Shown: positions 39,287 through 50,900, counted from the first letter of the stretch. The stretch: 64,000 bases of DNA from Athripsodes cinereus (GCA_947579605.1 OX388314.1:19651982-19715981), one strand, 5' to 3'. Program-made: numbers and translations. The notes: a model not told the origin generated them from the sequence alone.

Positions 39287-42098
39287 GGAGGGATGTGATG
39301 CCGGCCGGCCCCAGGCGCCATGCCCAGCCCGGTGCTGCCAGGACAGGGTCAGGGACCGGCGCAAGGACAGGCCCAGGAGCCCACTAGCAACCCCGGCGGC
39401 GCGCGCAAGAGGAAGCGAAAGAGGGACGACCCGCAAAACTCGTACGCTTACGAGGAAGACGACATGAGCCCGGAAGAGGAAGCGGCTGCCTCGCCACCGC
39501 GCGCGCTGCATCCTCCGCACGCGCCACACCCAGCGCACACGACGCACACTGCACTCACCACCCATACGCCGAGGCACACACCTGATGCCTGTAGCCTTTC
39601 TTCGGATGTAGAGCAGTTCGAAGGAAAAATCGTATACAACCCCGATGGATCGGCTTACATCATCGAAGAGTCTGAGCTATCCGATGATGATAACAGCTTG
39701 GGTGCTCTGCCCAGACTCCTGGGAGATGGGTGTATTGTCGATGGAAGGGGAGTCCCCTCTGATGCACCTCGGGAATTCCCTCAGATCGCGAGTGCCGTGT
39801 ACGTGTCTAGACAACAACTGTATGGGGCGTTGTGTGCCATGGGTACCCAGGCAGCGAGGATACCGGACCCTCCTGCGGTGCATACCTATAGAGTGTTCAG
39901 TTTCCGCGATAAAACAAGACCCGCCCAGCTTCGCGACAACTATAAAGCACGGGATTGTCTTAGTGTACCGGTGAAACCTATTTTGATGTGTTTTGTGTGT
40001 AAACTGAGTTTTGGTTATGCGAAATCATTCATCGCACATGCGCAGACTGATCATGGACTGGCACTGCTTGAAAGTGAGAAAGATGTGTTGGCGCGAAAAA
40101 ACTCTTCTGCGATAATTCAATGTGTGGGAAAGGAGAAGGAGCCTTTGGTTTCATTTCTGGAACCTTCGGGACCTGCCTCCCCATCCTCCTCATCCAATCC
40201 CCACTCCGGCTCAGCCGACGTAACGGAAGTTCCTAATTCTTTAATGAATAAACAGACAGACTCTAATGCTAGTGATAGTAATAATGATAATAGTTTACTC
40301 GACAATGGTTCCTGTGAAAGACAAGAAAATAATACGGAAAGTGGAAGAAGCGGAAGCGGAGGTCAAAACAATATCTGGGGAGACCCGCCGATGTCTTTGA
40401 TAACGGTACAAAATCCTCAAGCGATCAACGCATCCGTCCAATCTCGTGGAGGCTCTCCTAATTCACCTGGAACTCCAGCACCATCCTCCATGGCCTCCCT
40501 TCCATCTCTTCAACCTCCACCCGCCTTTCTTTCGGGTACAACTATCGGAGTGTGTCCCGAACATCTTCAAGGTAGACCATCTGCCGCTGACTGTCCTAAA
40601 TGCGAGATGATCCTTGCTTCCAGTAGAATGGGAGGACCTCTTTCTGGTATGCATAGTAGAAATTCCTGCAAAACACTTAAATGTCCCAAGTGTAATTGGC
40701 ATTATAAATATCAAGAAACGTTAGAGATTCACATGAAAGAGAAACATCCTGAAGCTGAAACTAGTTGCATTTATTGTATCGCTGGTCAACCACATCCTCG
40801 GCTGGCTCGAGGAGAAACTTATACATGTGGCTATAAACCATATCGATGTGAAGTCTGTAACTATTCAACGACAACTAAAGGTAATCTAAGCATTCATATG
40901 CAATCTGACAAGCACTTGAACAACATGCAAGAGCTACAAAATGGTGGAGGAGGTGGTGGTAGCAGTGCTGGAGAACCACTTGCTCCTCAGCCTCCCCCAC
41001 ATACGCCTCCAGGTCCACACAAACCTCCACCACCTCCCCATCACTCACCAGTCACTTCACATAAGCCAAAGCCAACGTTTCGTTGTGATGTATGTAACTA
41101 CGAAACAAATGTTGCACGAAACCTTCGAATTCATATGACATCAGAAAAGCATACCCACAATATGCTAGTTCTTCAACAAAATGTAAAGCACATGCAAACT
41201 TTGTCAGCCTTGCAACATCAGCATGTACAACATGGACAGCAACAACTCGAAGGACTTCTTCATTTTCATCCTGGACTCATACCCGCCGATAAACCATTAC
41301 CAAATGCAGAAGCTGCTTTAGCTGACATGGCTTACAATCAAGCTTTGATGATTCAACTAATGACAGGAGGACCTCTTCCAGGTCATGGTCCTCCCGATCT
41401 TGCTCCACATTTAGATCTTGGATTGAATCCAGATACAATGGAACCTCCTCCAGAGCCAGCTGATCAAGATCCGGATAGAATATACACATGTTGTGTTTGC
41501 AACTTATATTCCACCGATTCTTTGGAAGCTTTAGCTCAACATCTTGCTCAAGATAGAACGAAAGTTCGAGAGCAAGAGATTCTAGCACTTGTTGCTGGTC
41601 ATTACGTATGCAAACTATGTACGTATAAGACCAATCTCAAAGCTAACTTCCAACTACACTGCAAGACTGATAAGCACCTTCAGAGACTGCAACACGTTAA
41701 CCACGTGAAAGAAGGTGGCCCTAGAAATGAATGGAAATTGAAATACGCTTCAGCTGCTGGAGGTGTTCAAGTCAGATGTAACGCATGTGACTACTATACT
41801 AACTCAGCTCATAAACTCCAGTTGCATGCAGCTGGATCAAGACATGAAGCTGGAGCATTATTATTGAGACTATTAAGAACAGCACCAATTGGTACAAAAT
41901 CAAGATGTGGCCTTTGTGGATTTGTTGCACGATCTCGATTACCACTTCTACAACACGCCAGATCGCTCAACCACCTTCAAATGGAACAAATTCATCAGCT
42001 GCAACGAAGATCAGAGGGCAAAGACATGCCAGCTGATATCGGAGAAGTCTTCCAGCTTATGGTGCAGCCAGACCAATCCTTCGGTGACTCGGAACAAG
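39287..42098 (+). CDS. zfh2: zfh2/ZFHX3-4 orthologue, first coding exon (N-terminal zinc-finger part)
   Basis: This is the first visible coding exon of a very large zinc-finger homeodomain transcription factor, a nuclear DNA-binding protein of the zfh2/ZFHX3/ZFHX4 family used mainly in neural and appendage development. A polypyrimidine tract and tttcag acceptor end at 39286. An in-frame TGA at 39296 makes the ATG at 39320 (context gcgccATGC) the first possible start in this frame. The exon encodes 926 codons and ends at caag|gttagt (exon end 42098, phase 1). Visible parts: a basic RKRKRKR patch near residue 30; the family signature GKIVYNPDGSAYIIEE near residue 103; and C2H2-type fingers with first Cys near residues 224, 455, 510, 589, 724 (degenerate second His), 764, 820 and 863. 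Gly/Pro/His-rich linkers lie between the fingers. The block SCKTLKCPKCNWHYKYQ followed by GETYTCGYKPYRCEVCNYS is highly characteristic of ZFHX3/4. Codon use is much more GC-rich at the 5' end than its surroundings. Earlier non-coding exons are expected but not seen. Confidence 0.95.
39293..39387 (+). promoter_or_regulatory. Upstream AUGs before the zfh2 start: AUG-UGA minimal uORF and overlapping 29-codon uORF
   Basis: Between the acceptor (39286) and the main ATG (39320) are two overlapping upstream ATGs in the string atgtgatg. The first (39293) is followed directly by TGA, a start-stop uORF. The second (39298) opens a 29-codon frame that ends at TAG 39385-39387, out of frame with and overlapping the main frame. 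If this exon is the 5' part of the mRNA, such elements would be expected to reduce or condition initiation at 39320. This is inference; the transcript start is not visible. Confidence 0.5.
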
Positions 42099-43338
42099 GT
42101 TAGTAAAACAAAATCCAATTACATATGTAATATTTTCATTAGATATAATTCTTTTTACGACCAATTAATACTTACATTTACCTACAATACTGTCCCCTCC
42201 AAAAGTCATACATGTCGTTAGATTTTAATTTTGAATTTCTTTACGTGCATCTTTTCTTTTAATTATATTTAGTAACCATAATCGCTTCCTATTAATTAGC
42301 AACCTGTCGGACGCATTACAACAACGACCTTTTAAAATAAGGGAAGTAGTCTGCTTTCTCTTTACAAAAATAATACAATTTTTTACATCATGTGTTCACC
42401 ATATGGTTTAATTGAACCAAAATAATAATAACCCATTATCTTCCTGGGTTTTCTTTATTATTTATAAACAATTAAATTTATTATTTTTATCTTCATGCAG
42501 ACACGTATTTACCTTTTTTACTCTTTTTAGGGTAATAATTAAATTGAAATTATCGACGATTAAAATGTAGAGAGAAATTGTTTTTATTTGTTCATCGATA
42601 CCCAAGTCCCACAGAACTGACCATATGTCGTTTTTAAATCAACAAAAAATAATACGTTTAATATTCCATCATATATGTTTACATTTCACAATAATATTTT
42701 CAAAGATAAGTTTAAAAACATTTAAATGTGTACTTTATTCAAATATTCTTATCAGTATAACGGATACCTAATACGAAAAGGAAAATCCTTTAGGATTTAG
42801 GTATATGTTTGCTCACCATATCAACCGCAAAAATCTAAATATAAACATTTAAATTTAGAATGTTAAAAAAAAACACAATGTTCCGTTTCAATTTTCATTT
42901 GTTTGTCTGATACAAACTGACCAATGATAAGCAATGAATAGTCGTCATTTCAACCCTCATTATTTTGTTAACACTTACCAAAACCTGTAAAGTGTAAATA
43001 TATAGTTATCCAATAGGTACTGCTTTATAGAACACTTTATTTAAATAAACTTCAATTTCCTTCGGGTAGGTACTGCAAGGTGACGAACTGGTGTCACTTT
43101 GACCCTATAAAACAGATGTGACTTTGTGCTTAAAAGGGTTACGTAATATTATTTCAAACATTTTCTTTGAAATTAACGCAATGATATTTGACATGAGTTG
43201 GTAATTTATTTGGTTAATTATCCGACATTTTGCAATTACTACCAATTGTCGTGTGTTACTTAACAAAATGGCCGACAAACAAACGAATCGTTATTAGATA
43301 ATAATTGAAAATCAATCACATTACGTCTGAGTGTAGAA

Positions 43339-44038
43339 TAGAGATGAAACGGATATTCGGTTACTATCCGGTGTCCGACATATTCGGTCAAGATTTACAA
43401 ATTAGTTGAATATCGAAAAGTCATTATATTCGGGAAAAAACATTTCAGACAACTTATTGATATATTCGTATTATAAAAAGATACAGTAAGACAACGCAAT
43501 CGAATAATTTTCTTTGAAACATTGTGATAAATCATTGTTTGGTATTTTTCGGATAATTTACGTAGAGTCATCGAAAAAATCACTGTTTGAAATTATCTTG
43601 TCAGTAGTGTGTTTTCACTATTTAGACTTGGCTTACTATACCTACTCGTCTAAAATTAACACTGACTAAACTCTGATAAAACAATACTCAACAATAGGCA
43701 CCTACAACTTGATTAAATCAAAATCTTTTAATTTGTCTATGATGCACTCACACGTTTATTTATTAAGTACTTATTAGTAAAAATGCAAAAATTCTAAGTT
43801 TGACATTTGTAAGAAGTAATTTTATGGGGACACAAAGTTGAAACTATAGGTACTAATACATACATGTTTGTCGAAAGATATTACTTAGTCAGAAGCAGAA
43901 CTAATAGCTACTTGGAATATCAGTTTTTCCTTAGTGAGAACCTACGACTGTTTATGAAATTGACCGAACATTTGACAGCCTGATTTTAGGTTATCCGGTT
44001 AAGGATCTCGTCAGATATCCGTTATCCGTTTGTCACTA
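43339..44038. mobile_element. hAT-like non-autonomous DNA element, about 700 bp
   Basis: The left end tagagatgaaacggata (43339) and the reverse complement of the right end tagtgacaaacggata (44038) form an imperfect terminal inverted repeat of about 16 bp. Both ends continue with repeated atccggt/attcggt words. Start and composition resemble hAT-type elements of insects. There is no transposase frame, and no clear 8-bp target duplication was found. Confidence 0.6.
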
Positions 44039-44589
44039 GTTTAACTACCTGTAGTATCTACCTACCCTGGATACCGGATTACATAAATGGCGTCTAACAA
44101 CACTTTGCTTGTTGTCTATATAATATGATATTATATTATTCTTTCTTAAATGCTCTAATTCCAATTAAATACAATTCGTTCCCATTCAATAGACGCATTC
44201 CGTAATTCGATATTCAAAATTGATCCGACCAATCAAACGCGTTCCTCATCGCGCTATTCAAATGGTAGAAATATTAGTATTACTTCGATCGTTCTTTTTT
44301 TGTATTTGAATTCGTTTTGTGTAGAATTTTTACAGCGCATGTAAGTACCTACTTGTCAGCGTGTATTTTGTATTTGTATGTAGGTACACATTGTTTGAAT
44401 GTTTTTTTCAACGTAAATAGTTTTTTATTCTTTTAAATTTACCTATTCATTGTAGACAAAGTAAAGAGGTACTTACCTATTATATTTTTTAGCTCGTCTT
44501 TCTGTACTAACCAAGTAATCAGTACGGTTTGAATACAAGAAAAACCTCATTTTTTCACCCAGCAAAACACATTCCAAATACATGATAAT

Positions 44590-44760
44590 TTCTTCTTCAA
44601 TCCGCGTTCATGCAGTGCTGGATATAGGCCTCTTCATGAAAACTCTACTCAGTTATTATCTGCTAACGTCTTTCCACTATTTTCTTTATGTCGTCATTCC
44701 ATCTTATTGACAATCTCCTCACATACCTCCCATTCTCACTTACTAGGTCATAACGTATAA
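44590..44760 (-). mobile_element. Decayed LINE 3' fragment related to the one at 1862-2280
   Basis: The + strand words tggatataggcctcttc and tatgtcgtcattccatctt match the corresponding positions of the 1862-2280 element (gaatataggcctcttcc, atgtcgtcagtccatctc). Orientation is minus. It is strongly decayed, with no frame left. Confidence 0.65.
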
Positions 44761-44882
44761 AATCGCTAGGATTAAGCATTGGTTGCTCTTTTCACCAAAA
44801 CATTTGTACCTAAGCAAACAATCATAAAATTCTATTACCTACTAGATATCATAAAATTCAATAAAATTTAAAATTCAATAAA

Positions 44883-45591
44883 ATTACATCAGTCACTGTC
44901 GTATCGTCGTTGTGTTAAAATCACGTTCTGTTCTAGCGTATTCTGTCGCTTCTCATAGTCACATTGTTGTTGTTTTCTCGTGTCTACAACCACGCCGCGT
45001 TTCTTGTGTGTGTAGTGTTATTCTTCTGCGAATTACATCAGTCACTGTCGTATCGTCGTTGTGTTAAAATCACGTTCTGTTCTAGCGTATTCTGTCGCTT
45101 CTCATAGTCACATTGTTGTTGTTTTCTCGTGTCTACAACCACGCCGCGTTTCTTGTGTGTGTAGTGTTATTCTTCTGCGAATTACATCAGTCACTGTCGT
45201 ATCGTCGTTGTGTTAAAATCACGTTCTGTTCTAGCGTATTCTGTCGCTTCTCATAGTCACATTGTTGTTGTTTTCTCGTGTCTACAACCACGCCGCGTTT
45301 CTTGTGTGTGTAGTGTTATTCTTCTGCGAATTACATCAGTCACTGTCGTATCGTCGTTGTGTTAAAATCACGTTCTGTTCTAGCGTATTCTGTCGCTTCT
45401 CATAGTCACATTGTTGTTGTTTTCTCGTGTCTACAACCACGCCGCGTTTCTTGTGTGTGTAGTGTTATTCTTCTGCGAATTACATCAGTCACTGTCGTAT
45501 CGTCGTTGTGTTAAAATCACGTTCTGTTCTAGCGTATTCTGTCGCTTCTCATAGTCACATTGTTGTTGTTTTCTCGTGTCTACAACCACGC
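44883..45591 (+). repeat. Tandem array of 149-bp monomers forming the LINE 5' region
   Basis: Units start with attacatcagtcactg at 44883, 45032, 45181, 45330 and 45479, giving four full 149-bp copies and a fifth cut after about 113 bp at ...cacgccg. I see no differences between copies by eye. The array ends next to the LINE leader and begins at the presumed insertion point, so it is best read as the 5' UTR promoter repeats of the LINE, comparable in layout to monomer arrays of rodent L1 elements. Promoter activity is inferred from position. Confidence 0.9.
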
Positions 45592-45791
45592 CGGCCCGCA
45601 GGGCCACTTCTAAGACGACCCACGACCTTGACTAATTTTGGTGGAGGTTTCTTACTTTTTTTTTCTTTTTATCCTATATTTTTAATTTACTTGTAAGTTT
45701 TGGTGTTGGGTTACAGGGTGGTGGATTTTTCGTATTCCTTGGCGGTGGGGGGTAAAATGTAAGATAAATGTAAGACAATAGGTAGTACGCT
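45592..45791 (+). other. LINE leader between monomers and coding region
   Basis: About 200 bp of T-rich then G-rich sequence (ggcggtggggggt near 45743) with no frame. It links the last partial monomer to the first ATG of the LINE coding region. Confidence 0.6.
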
Positions 45792-47324
45792 TTGACGCAT
45801 ATGGCAGCGATGAGGCTTGCCACCCATCATGCCGCGTCAAAGTGGGTGAAGGGCACAAAGAGGAGAGCGGAATGCAGGGTGGGAGTTTTGAATGTGAGAG
45901 GAGGGATGGTGAGAAAGACGGACGAAATTTTAGAGATGATGAATGATAAGTATCTGGATGTTTTGTGTGTCTGCGAAACGAAGAGGAAAGGGTGTGGTAT
46001 TAAAGAAAGTGATGGAAGGATCGAGTTGTGGTCTGGTGTTCCAGACACACAACACGCATGTCAAGGTGTGGGTGCTTTTTTATCGGAAAGAATGAGCGAA
46101 TGTATGAAAGGGTATGAATGTGTAAGCTCCAGGCTAATCTGGATCCGTTTCAAAGTGGGGATGACTAGGATCTTACTCATAGTTGGGTATGGTCCTGGGA
46201 ACGATGCCATAGAGACGGAAAAGGAAGAGTTCTGGAATGGCGTGAGAAAGATTGCAGAAGATAAAAATGAAAATGAAAGATTGATCTTGGCAGGTGATTT
46301 GAATGGATGGGTGGGTGTTAGGAGGAATGAACTTGAAAGTGTTTTGGGAATGAATGGAGACAGTAGAGTGAACGATAATGGCAAAAGAATAATTGATGTG
46401 TGCTTGGAGATGGATCTCTTTGTGGCGAATACCTTTTTCGCCCACAAGGAGATCCACATGTATACCTGGGAGAGAGGGAATGAAAGATCGATGATTGACC
46501 TCGTGTGTGTGGACTCTCGTCTCAGGAAGGCGACCACGGATACTAGAGTGTATCGAGGCGCTGAGCTGGAGACGGATCATTTTCTTGTCGTCTCAAGAAT
46601 AAATCTATTCTCCGGTTGGCGTTCGAGAACACAAAAGTCCACTCCAGCTATGAGATTGAGAGTCGAAAAACTGAAAGATGAGAGTGTTAAGAATGAATAT
46701 GTAAAAATTGTGAATGAGAAGCTGAGTGCGAACGAAAAGAATGATCTAACGATGAATGAAAGGTGGGATGTCTTAAAAAGTGTGCTTGTAGGAAGTGCAA
46801 AAGAAACATGTGGTGAAGCTAAAGTTGGACGTAAGAAAGGCGATGCATGGTGGGATAATGATGTGAAAGAAGCTGTAGATAAGAAGAAGAATGCTTGGAA
46901 AGACTTGCTGAGTGTGAAACAGTGTGACACATGTGAAAAAGAGCGAAAGAAAGAAGTTTACAAGACATGCAAGAAGGAAGTGCGTGAAGTTGTGAAAATG
47001 AAGAAAAAAATGCTTGAAGATGAAGAATGTAAGAAATTGTCTACGTATGCGAGTGAAAATATGAAGATTTTTTGGAAGGAAGTGAAACGAAAGAGGACGG
47101 GTTCAAGTGTGAACAGTATGAAAGGGATAAAAGACAAGGATGGATGTGTGTTAGTGAATGATGAATGTGTGCTACAGAGATGGAAGGAATATTTCGAAGA
47201 TCTGTTTGAATGTGATGGTACAAATGCAAATGAGTATGACGACAGTGAAAGCAGTGTGAATGAAAACGATATGATAGACATGAATGAGATTTTGAATGCA
47301 TTAAAAAAAAGCGAAGTGCGGTAA
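45792..47324 (+). CDS. LINE endonuclease half (APE-type) and start of RT, ends at frameshift
   Basis: This is a 510-codon frame with an apurinic-type endonuclease that nicks target DNA for target-primed reverse transcription. Visible motifs: VLNVRGG near residue 32 (Asn 34), catalytic Glu 62 in VCETKRKG, the GDLNGWVG motif with Asp 169 and Asn 171, MYTWERG near 224, DLVCVD near 236, and TDHFLVV with Asp 262 and His 263. A Lys/Glu-rich linker follows, then the beginning of the reverse transcriptase region. The frame stops at 47322-47324 soon after a run of eight A (47303-47310). With one base fewer in that run the frame would continue into the RT half. The ATG at 45792 is the first in frame; ATGs at 45801 and 45810 are alternatives. 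All catalytic positions look intact, so apart from the run the protein appears functional. Confidence 0.9.
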   Translation: MTHMAAMRLATHHAASKWVKGTKRRAECRVGVLNVRGGMVRKTDEILEMMNDKYLDVLCVCETKRKGCGIKESDGRIELWSGVPDTQHACQGVGAFLSERMSECMKGYECVSSRLIWIRFKVGMTRILLIVGYGPGNDAIETEKEEFWNGVRKIAEDKNENERLILAGDLNGWVGVRRNELESVLGMNGDSRVNDNGKRIIDVCLEMDLFVANTFFAHKEIHMYTWERGNERSMIDLVCVDSRLRKATTDTRVYRGAELETDHFLVVSRINLFSGWRSRTQKSTPAMRLRVEKLKDESVKNEYVKIVNEKLSANEKNDLTMNERWDVLKSVLVGSAKETCGEAKVGRKKGDAWWDNDVKEAVDKKKNAWKDLLSVKQCDTCEKERKKEVYKTCKKEVREVVKMKKKMLEDEECKKLSTYASENMKIFWKEVKRKRTGSSVNSMKGIKDKDGCVLVNDECVLQRWKEYFEDLFECDGTNANEYDDSESSVNENDMIDMNEILNALKKSEVR

Positions 47325-48837
47325 AGCTGTAGGGTATGATTGTGTTGCCGTTGAGCTCATCAAGTCTGGTGGACCGGGGGCTCTCGCGTGGTGTTTGGAG
47401 CTTTTCAACGATTGTTGGAGAGAAGGTGTTACACCAGAGGATTGGAAGAGGGCTATCATCTGCCCCCTGTACAAAGGGAAAGGCTCTAGGCTTGAATGCG
47501 GGAGTTTTCGGGCTATTAGCTTGCTGAGCTCAATAGGGAAACTGTATGGTAGAATTTTGATTGAGAGAGTACGAAAGATAACTGAGTGTAAGATATGGGA
47601 TGCGCAAGGAGCTTTTTTGAATGGCAGAGGGTGCACCGATCAGATCTTCTCCCTGCGAATGGTTATAGAGAAGTTTCTGGGTAAACACCAGAGGCTTTTT
47701 TGTGCGTTCGTGGATCTGGAGAAAGCATATGATCGAGTGGACCGGGAAAGGTTGTGGCGCGTGTTGTCGGAGTATGGGGTGAGCAGCCGGTTGATCCGCG
47801 CAATATCTTCACTTTACGTGGGAAGCTCCGCTTGCGTGAGGGTAAATAACACTCTCTCGGAGTGGTTTGTCCTCACCAAAGGAGTGAAGCAAGGTTGTGT
47901 CATGTCTCCGTGGCTGTTCAACCTATTCTTCGACTACTGTATGCGACCTGTGAAAGAGATGGATGTTGGTGTCGAGCTGAATGGGTTTCGGGTGAATGCA
48001 TTGATGTACGCAGATGATTTGGTGTTAATGGCTGAGAGTGAAAGGGACTTACAAGAGATTGTTACGTGTGTGTATGATAGTTGCAATTTGAATGGTTTGA
48101 AAATGAACGTTATGAAGACGAAAGTTCTTGTTTTTGAAAGAGAGAATGAAAAAACGATTTGCGAGATTAAAGTTGGTGACGAATGTTTGGAGCAAGTAAG
48201 TGAGTATGTATATTTGGGAAGTATGTTTACGAGGGATGGAAGATGCGATAGGGACATTGAAAGAAGGAAAGTGGCCGGTGCTAGAGTAAACGGTACACTT
48301 CGACCCATTGTCAGCAATGACAATGTGTCGAACATGGCTAAAATGCTGGTGCACAATACCATTCTGGTACCGTCACTTACGTATGCAAGCGAGACATGGA
48401 CGTGGTTGAAGAAGGACGAAAGTGGAATAAATGCAGTAGAGATGCGATCGTTGAGAAGAATGGTTGGTAAAACGCTGCGTGATAGAGTGAAGAATGAGGA
48501 TATTAGAAGAATGAGCGGATGCAAGAAGACTGTTGTGGACAGAATGCGTGTAAATAAATTGAGATGGTTTGGTCACGTGGAACGAATGAAAGAGGAAAGA
48601 ATGACAAAGAGGATATACTTATCTGAAAGAAAGGGTGTGAGGAAACGCGGGCGTCCGAGAACCACGTGGCTTGATCACGTGGATCAAATTCTCAAGGACG
48701 GCCGCGTGTTGAGTAAGAGGAACCGACGTGCGTGTATGAGGAACTGTATGAATGTGGAGGAAGCGAAGGAAGTGTGTAAAGATAGATCTGTTTGGCGTTC
48801 CGTTCTCTCTGCCTACCCCACTTGGGACACGGCGTGA
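47325..48837 (+). CDS. LINE reverse transcriptase half, +1 frame relative to the endonuclease
   Basis: This is the reverse transcriptase of the same LINE. The frame is open from the A-run near 47303 to the TGA at 48835-48837. The first ATG in it (47395) is internal, so no separate start is proposed. Motifs: region CPLYKGKGSR near 47460; FVDLEKAYDRVD with the first catalytic Asp (motif A) near 47707; VKQGCVMSPWLFNLFFD (motif B) near 47884; and MYADDLVLMAES with the catalytic YADD at 48007-48018. The C-terminal part carries DIRRMSG, RWFGHVERM, KRGRPRTTWLDHV and WRSVLSAYPTW blocks, typical of RTE-clade tails in insects. The stop lies in the conserved 3' end that family A repeats share. Confidence 0.9.
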
Positions 48838-50900
48838 GGGTATAGTAATAGTAATAGCAATAAAATTTATGAATTTTTTTTATTATTTCTAAATGTTTGC
48901 ATAAAACATGGCAAACAAAAATTTCGTTAATAACTATGACAAAATAAAATTAAATCGAACATAAATTCAATCGTATTTAGGAAAGAGAAATAAAATTTAA
49001 TTAAGTAGATTATCGGTAGGTAATTCAAATTGTAAAATATCAATCTCCATTTTTTACCAAATGCATGAAGTCGACTAAATGTTCGAGAAATATCATTCTA
49101 ATTATAGGTACCTACCTATCTTAAATTTAGACTGATTTTTTATGGCACAGAGAGAATGCAGCTATTTCTCTCGCATCTCACTCATCATCATAGATGAGTC
49201 ACGATCTCCAGACAAGCATACCTATCGCTCTGTGCTATCCTGTTCTGTTCTAAGCGCGCACCACCCAGATCGCACATAAGTATCTAAATGGGAAAAAATA
49301 ATGGGTAAAATGGAGTTACCATATTTTGTCATCTAATTGTGAATATGACATAGGTAACCCATTGGCGAACATTGATAATAATGTGTCTACTCAATTTATT
49401 CTAAATAAATAATAATTAGGTACCTATATGTTTATTACAAAACCTACCTTTGAAATATATAATAATCTAGTAACATTTTAATTACAATGTTTTTTATTCG
49501 TTAACTTTGTACAAATATACTAATAAATATAAATATTATTGCAATACAGGTTTTTAATAACTTGCCTTATACGGATCGTAACGCCATTGGTTCTTCACAA
49601 CCACGCCCGCCGGCCATAAGAGTGAGACACGGTTATACGGTATAAACGAGACAGACTAAATTAACGTGAGACAATGATATGTAAATCTGCATATGGGAGC
49701 GAGATAGCGTCACGTGGTGGGGGTTAGTACTTGTGTCTCTGTAAAGCCGGTCGTACACGGCATTAATTATGGTTCCAAATTACATTAATTATAATTAATT
49801 AACGATGGATATTATTTTACAATTTGAATCTACTGCGTTTATCGAAAACGTCTGCTTTGCTTGTATTAAATCACTTCCAAGTTTGATTTTTATTATCAAA
49901 ACAATATTTGAAGATTTTCATGACATTCTAAAAATAAACAGAAATTGTATTCATCAAATACCTAATTGAAATAAATAATGGTTGTCGACTGGTTACTCCA
50001 CTTGTCAGAGATGTTATAATTAAAATAGTAAATCTACTCATTCCAACAGTGGTCAATTTTTCATGACGTTCGTATCTTCAAGCTTATTTTATCTTAAACT
50101 ACCTAGTCTTAAAAAATCATGAAATCACATAATTCTAAATAACAACAGTGAAAATATTTCTTATTGGCAACCCCATTAACTTTTTCAAATATAAATTCCT
50201 TGATATTATATTAGGTAAATTGACTCGTCAAATTGTATAATGGATCAAACTGCATGTATAAAATGTAAAATTTAATATTAAGTACTAACTTCTGTTCAAC
50301 TAAAACCAGTTTTCTGCAAAGCTTGGGTAAATATGCAACTAAAGTCATATTATTGTACTCGCATGCGCGCACACTTATATAATATACATGCGCATACGCA
50401 ATTACCTAAATCAATTTCCATATAGGCACCTGGGTATATGAACTTGCTGGGTATGATTTTTGCATAATTCATAAATTACTTGTTTTAGCAATACCTAATA
50501 TTATCTTACGCATTTATTTATTTGTAAGTAAGTATTGTAATTATTTATTAATGAACATGTTTATTGTTTATTTTCCCTTTAAACATAGATGGCGTTTTCA
50601 TAATATTACTCGTGCAAGTACGTTTCTTGCAATGAATTTATTATTACAATCATCTTAGTACGTGTCTACGTATGGTATCTAGACATAGGTATCATAATAT
50701 ATTATAAATACTCAAACCCCCTATAACCAATTGAATTGTATTCTATTCTAACCCAATAGCCACTAACTTAGTAGAAACAAGGTTGTATGTATGGACAATT
50801 CACACTGATCGAGATAGTCCAAAACTAAGATATGAATATTGTATTATGGATATTTACGCGATAATAAATACACATACCTATATAGGTACAATGCATTAAA

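Larger units (their letters stand above)
44876..48867 (+). mobile_element. Near full-length RTE-type non-LTR retrotransposon (LINE), sense strand in zfh2 intron
   Basis: The element comprises a 5' array of 149-bp monomers (44883-45591), a short leader, one long coding region (endonuclease then reverse transcriptase) split by a frameshift, and a short 3' tail of tagtaatag-type repeats. This order and the lack of a separate ORF1 fit the RTE clade. A possible target-site duplication caataaaatt lies at 44876-44885 and again at 48858-48867; the sequence is AT-rich, so the duplication is suggestive only. It lies in the same orientation as zfh2. The monomers show no differences from one another, which argues for a young insertion. 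Confidence 0.88.

Noticed and set aside
39275..39577. 100-codon minus-strand frame opposite zfh2 exon 1
   Set aside because: Antisense shadow of a GC-rich coding region; Arg/Val-rich low-complexity product.
44883..45591. CRISPR-like or satellite array
   Set aside because: The 149-bp units are contiguous with no spacers, the host is an insect, and the array abuts a LINE coding region. It is read as LINE 5' monomers instead.
45508..45696. 62-codon frame across the last monomer
   Set aside because: Starts inside the non-coding monomer repeat and has no relation to the LINE protein.
46061..46537. 158-codon minus-strand frame, and other long frames opposite the LINE (46173-46580, 47934-48524, 56292-56804 opposite zfh2)
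   Set aside because: Antisense shadows of the LINE and zfh2 coding regions, with Ser/Phe/His-rich products typical of reversed codon usage.
49560..49780. Possible MITE or promoter (GC-richer patch with gccggtcgtacacggc)
   Set aside because: No convincing terminal inverted repeats or second copy in the window; left unassigned.
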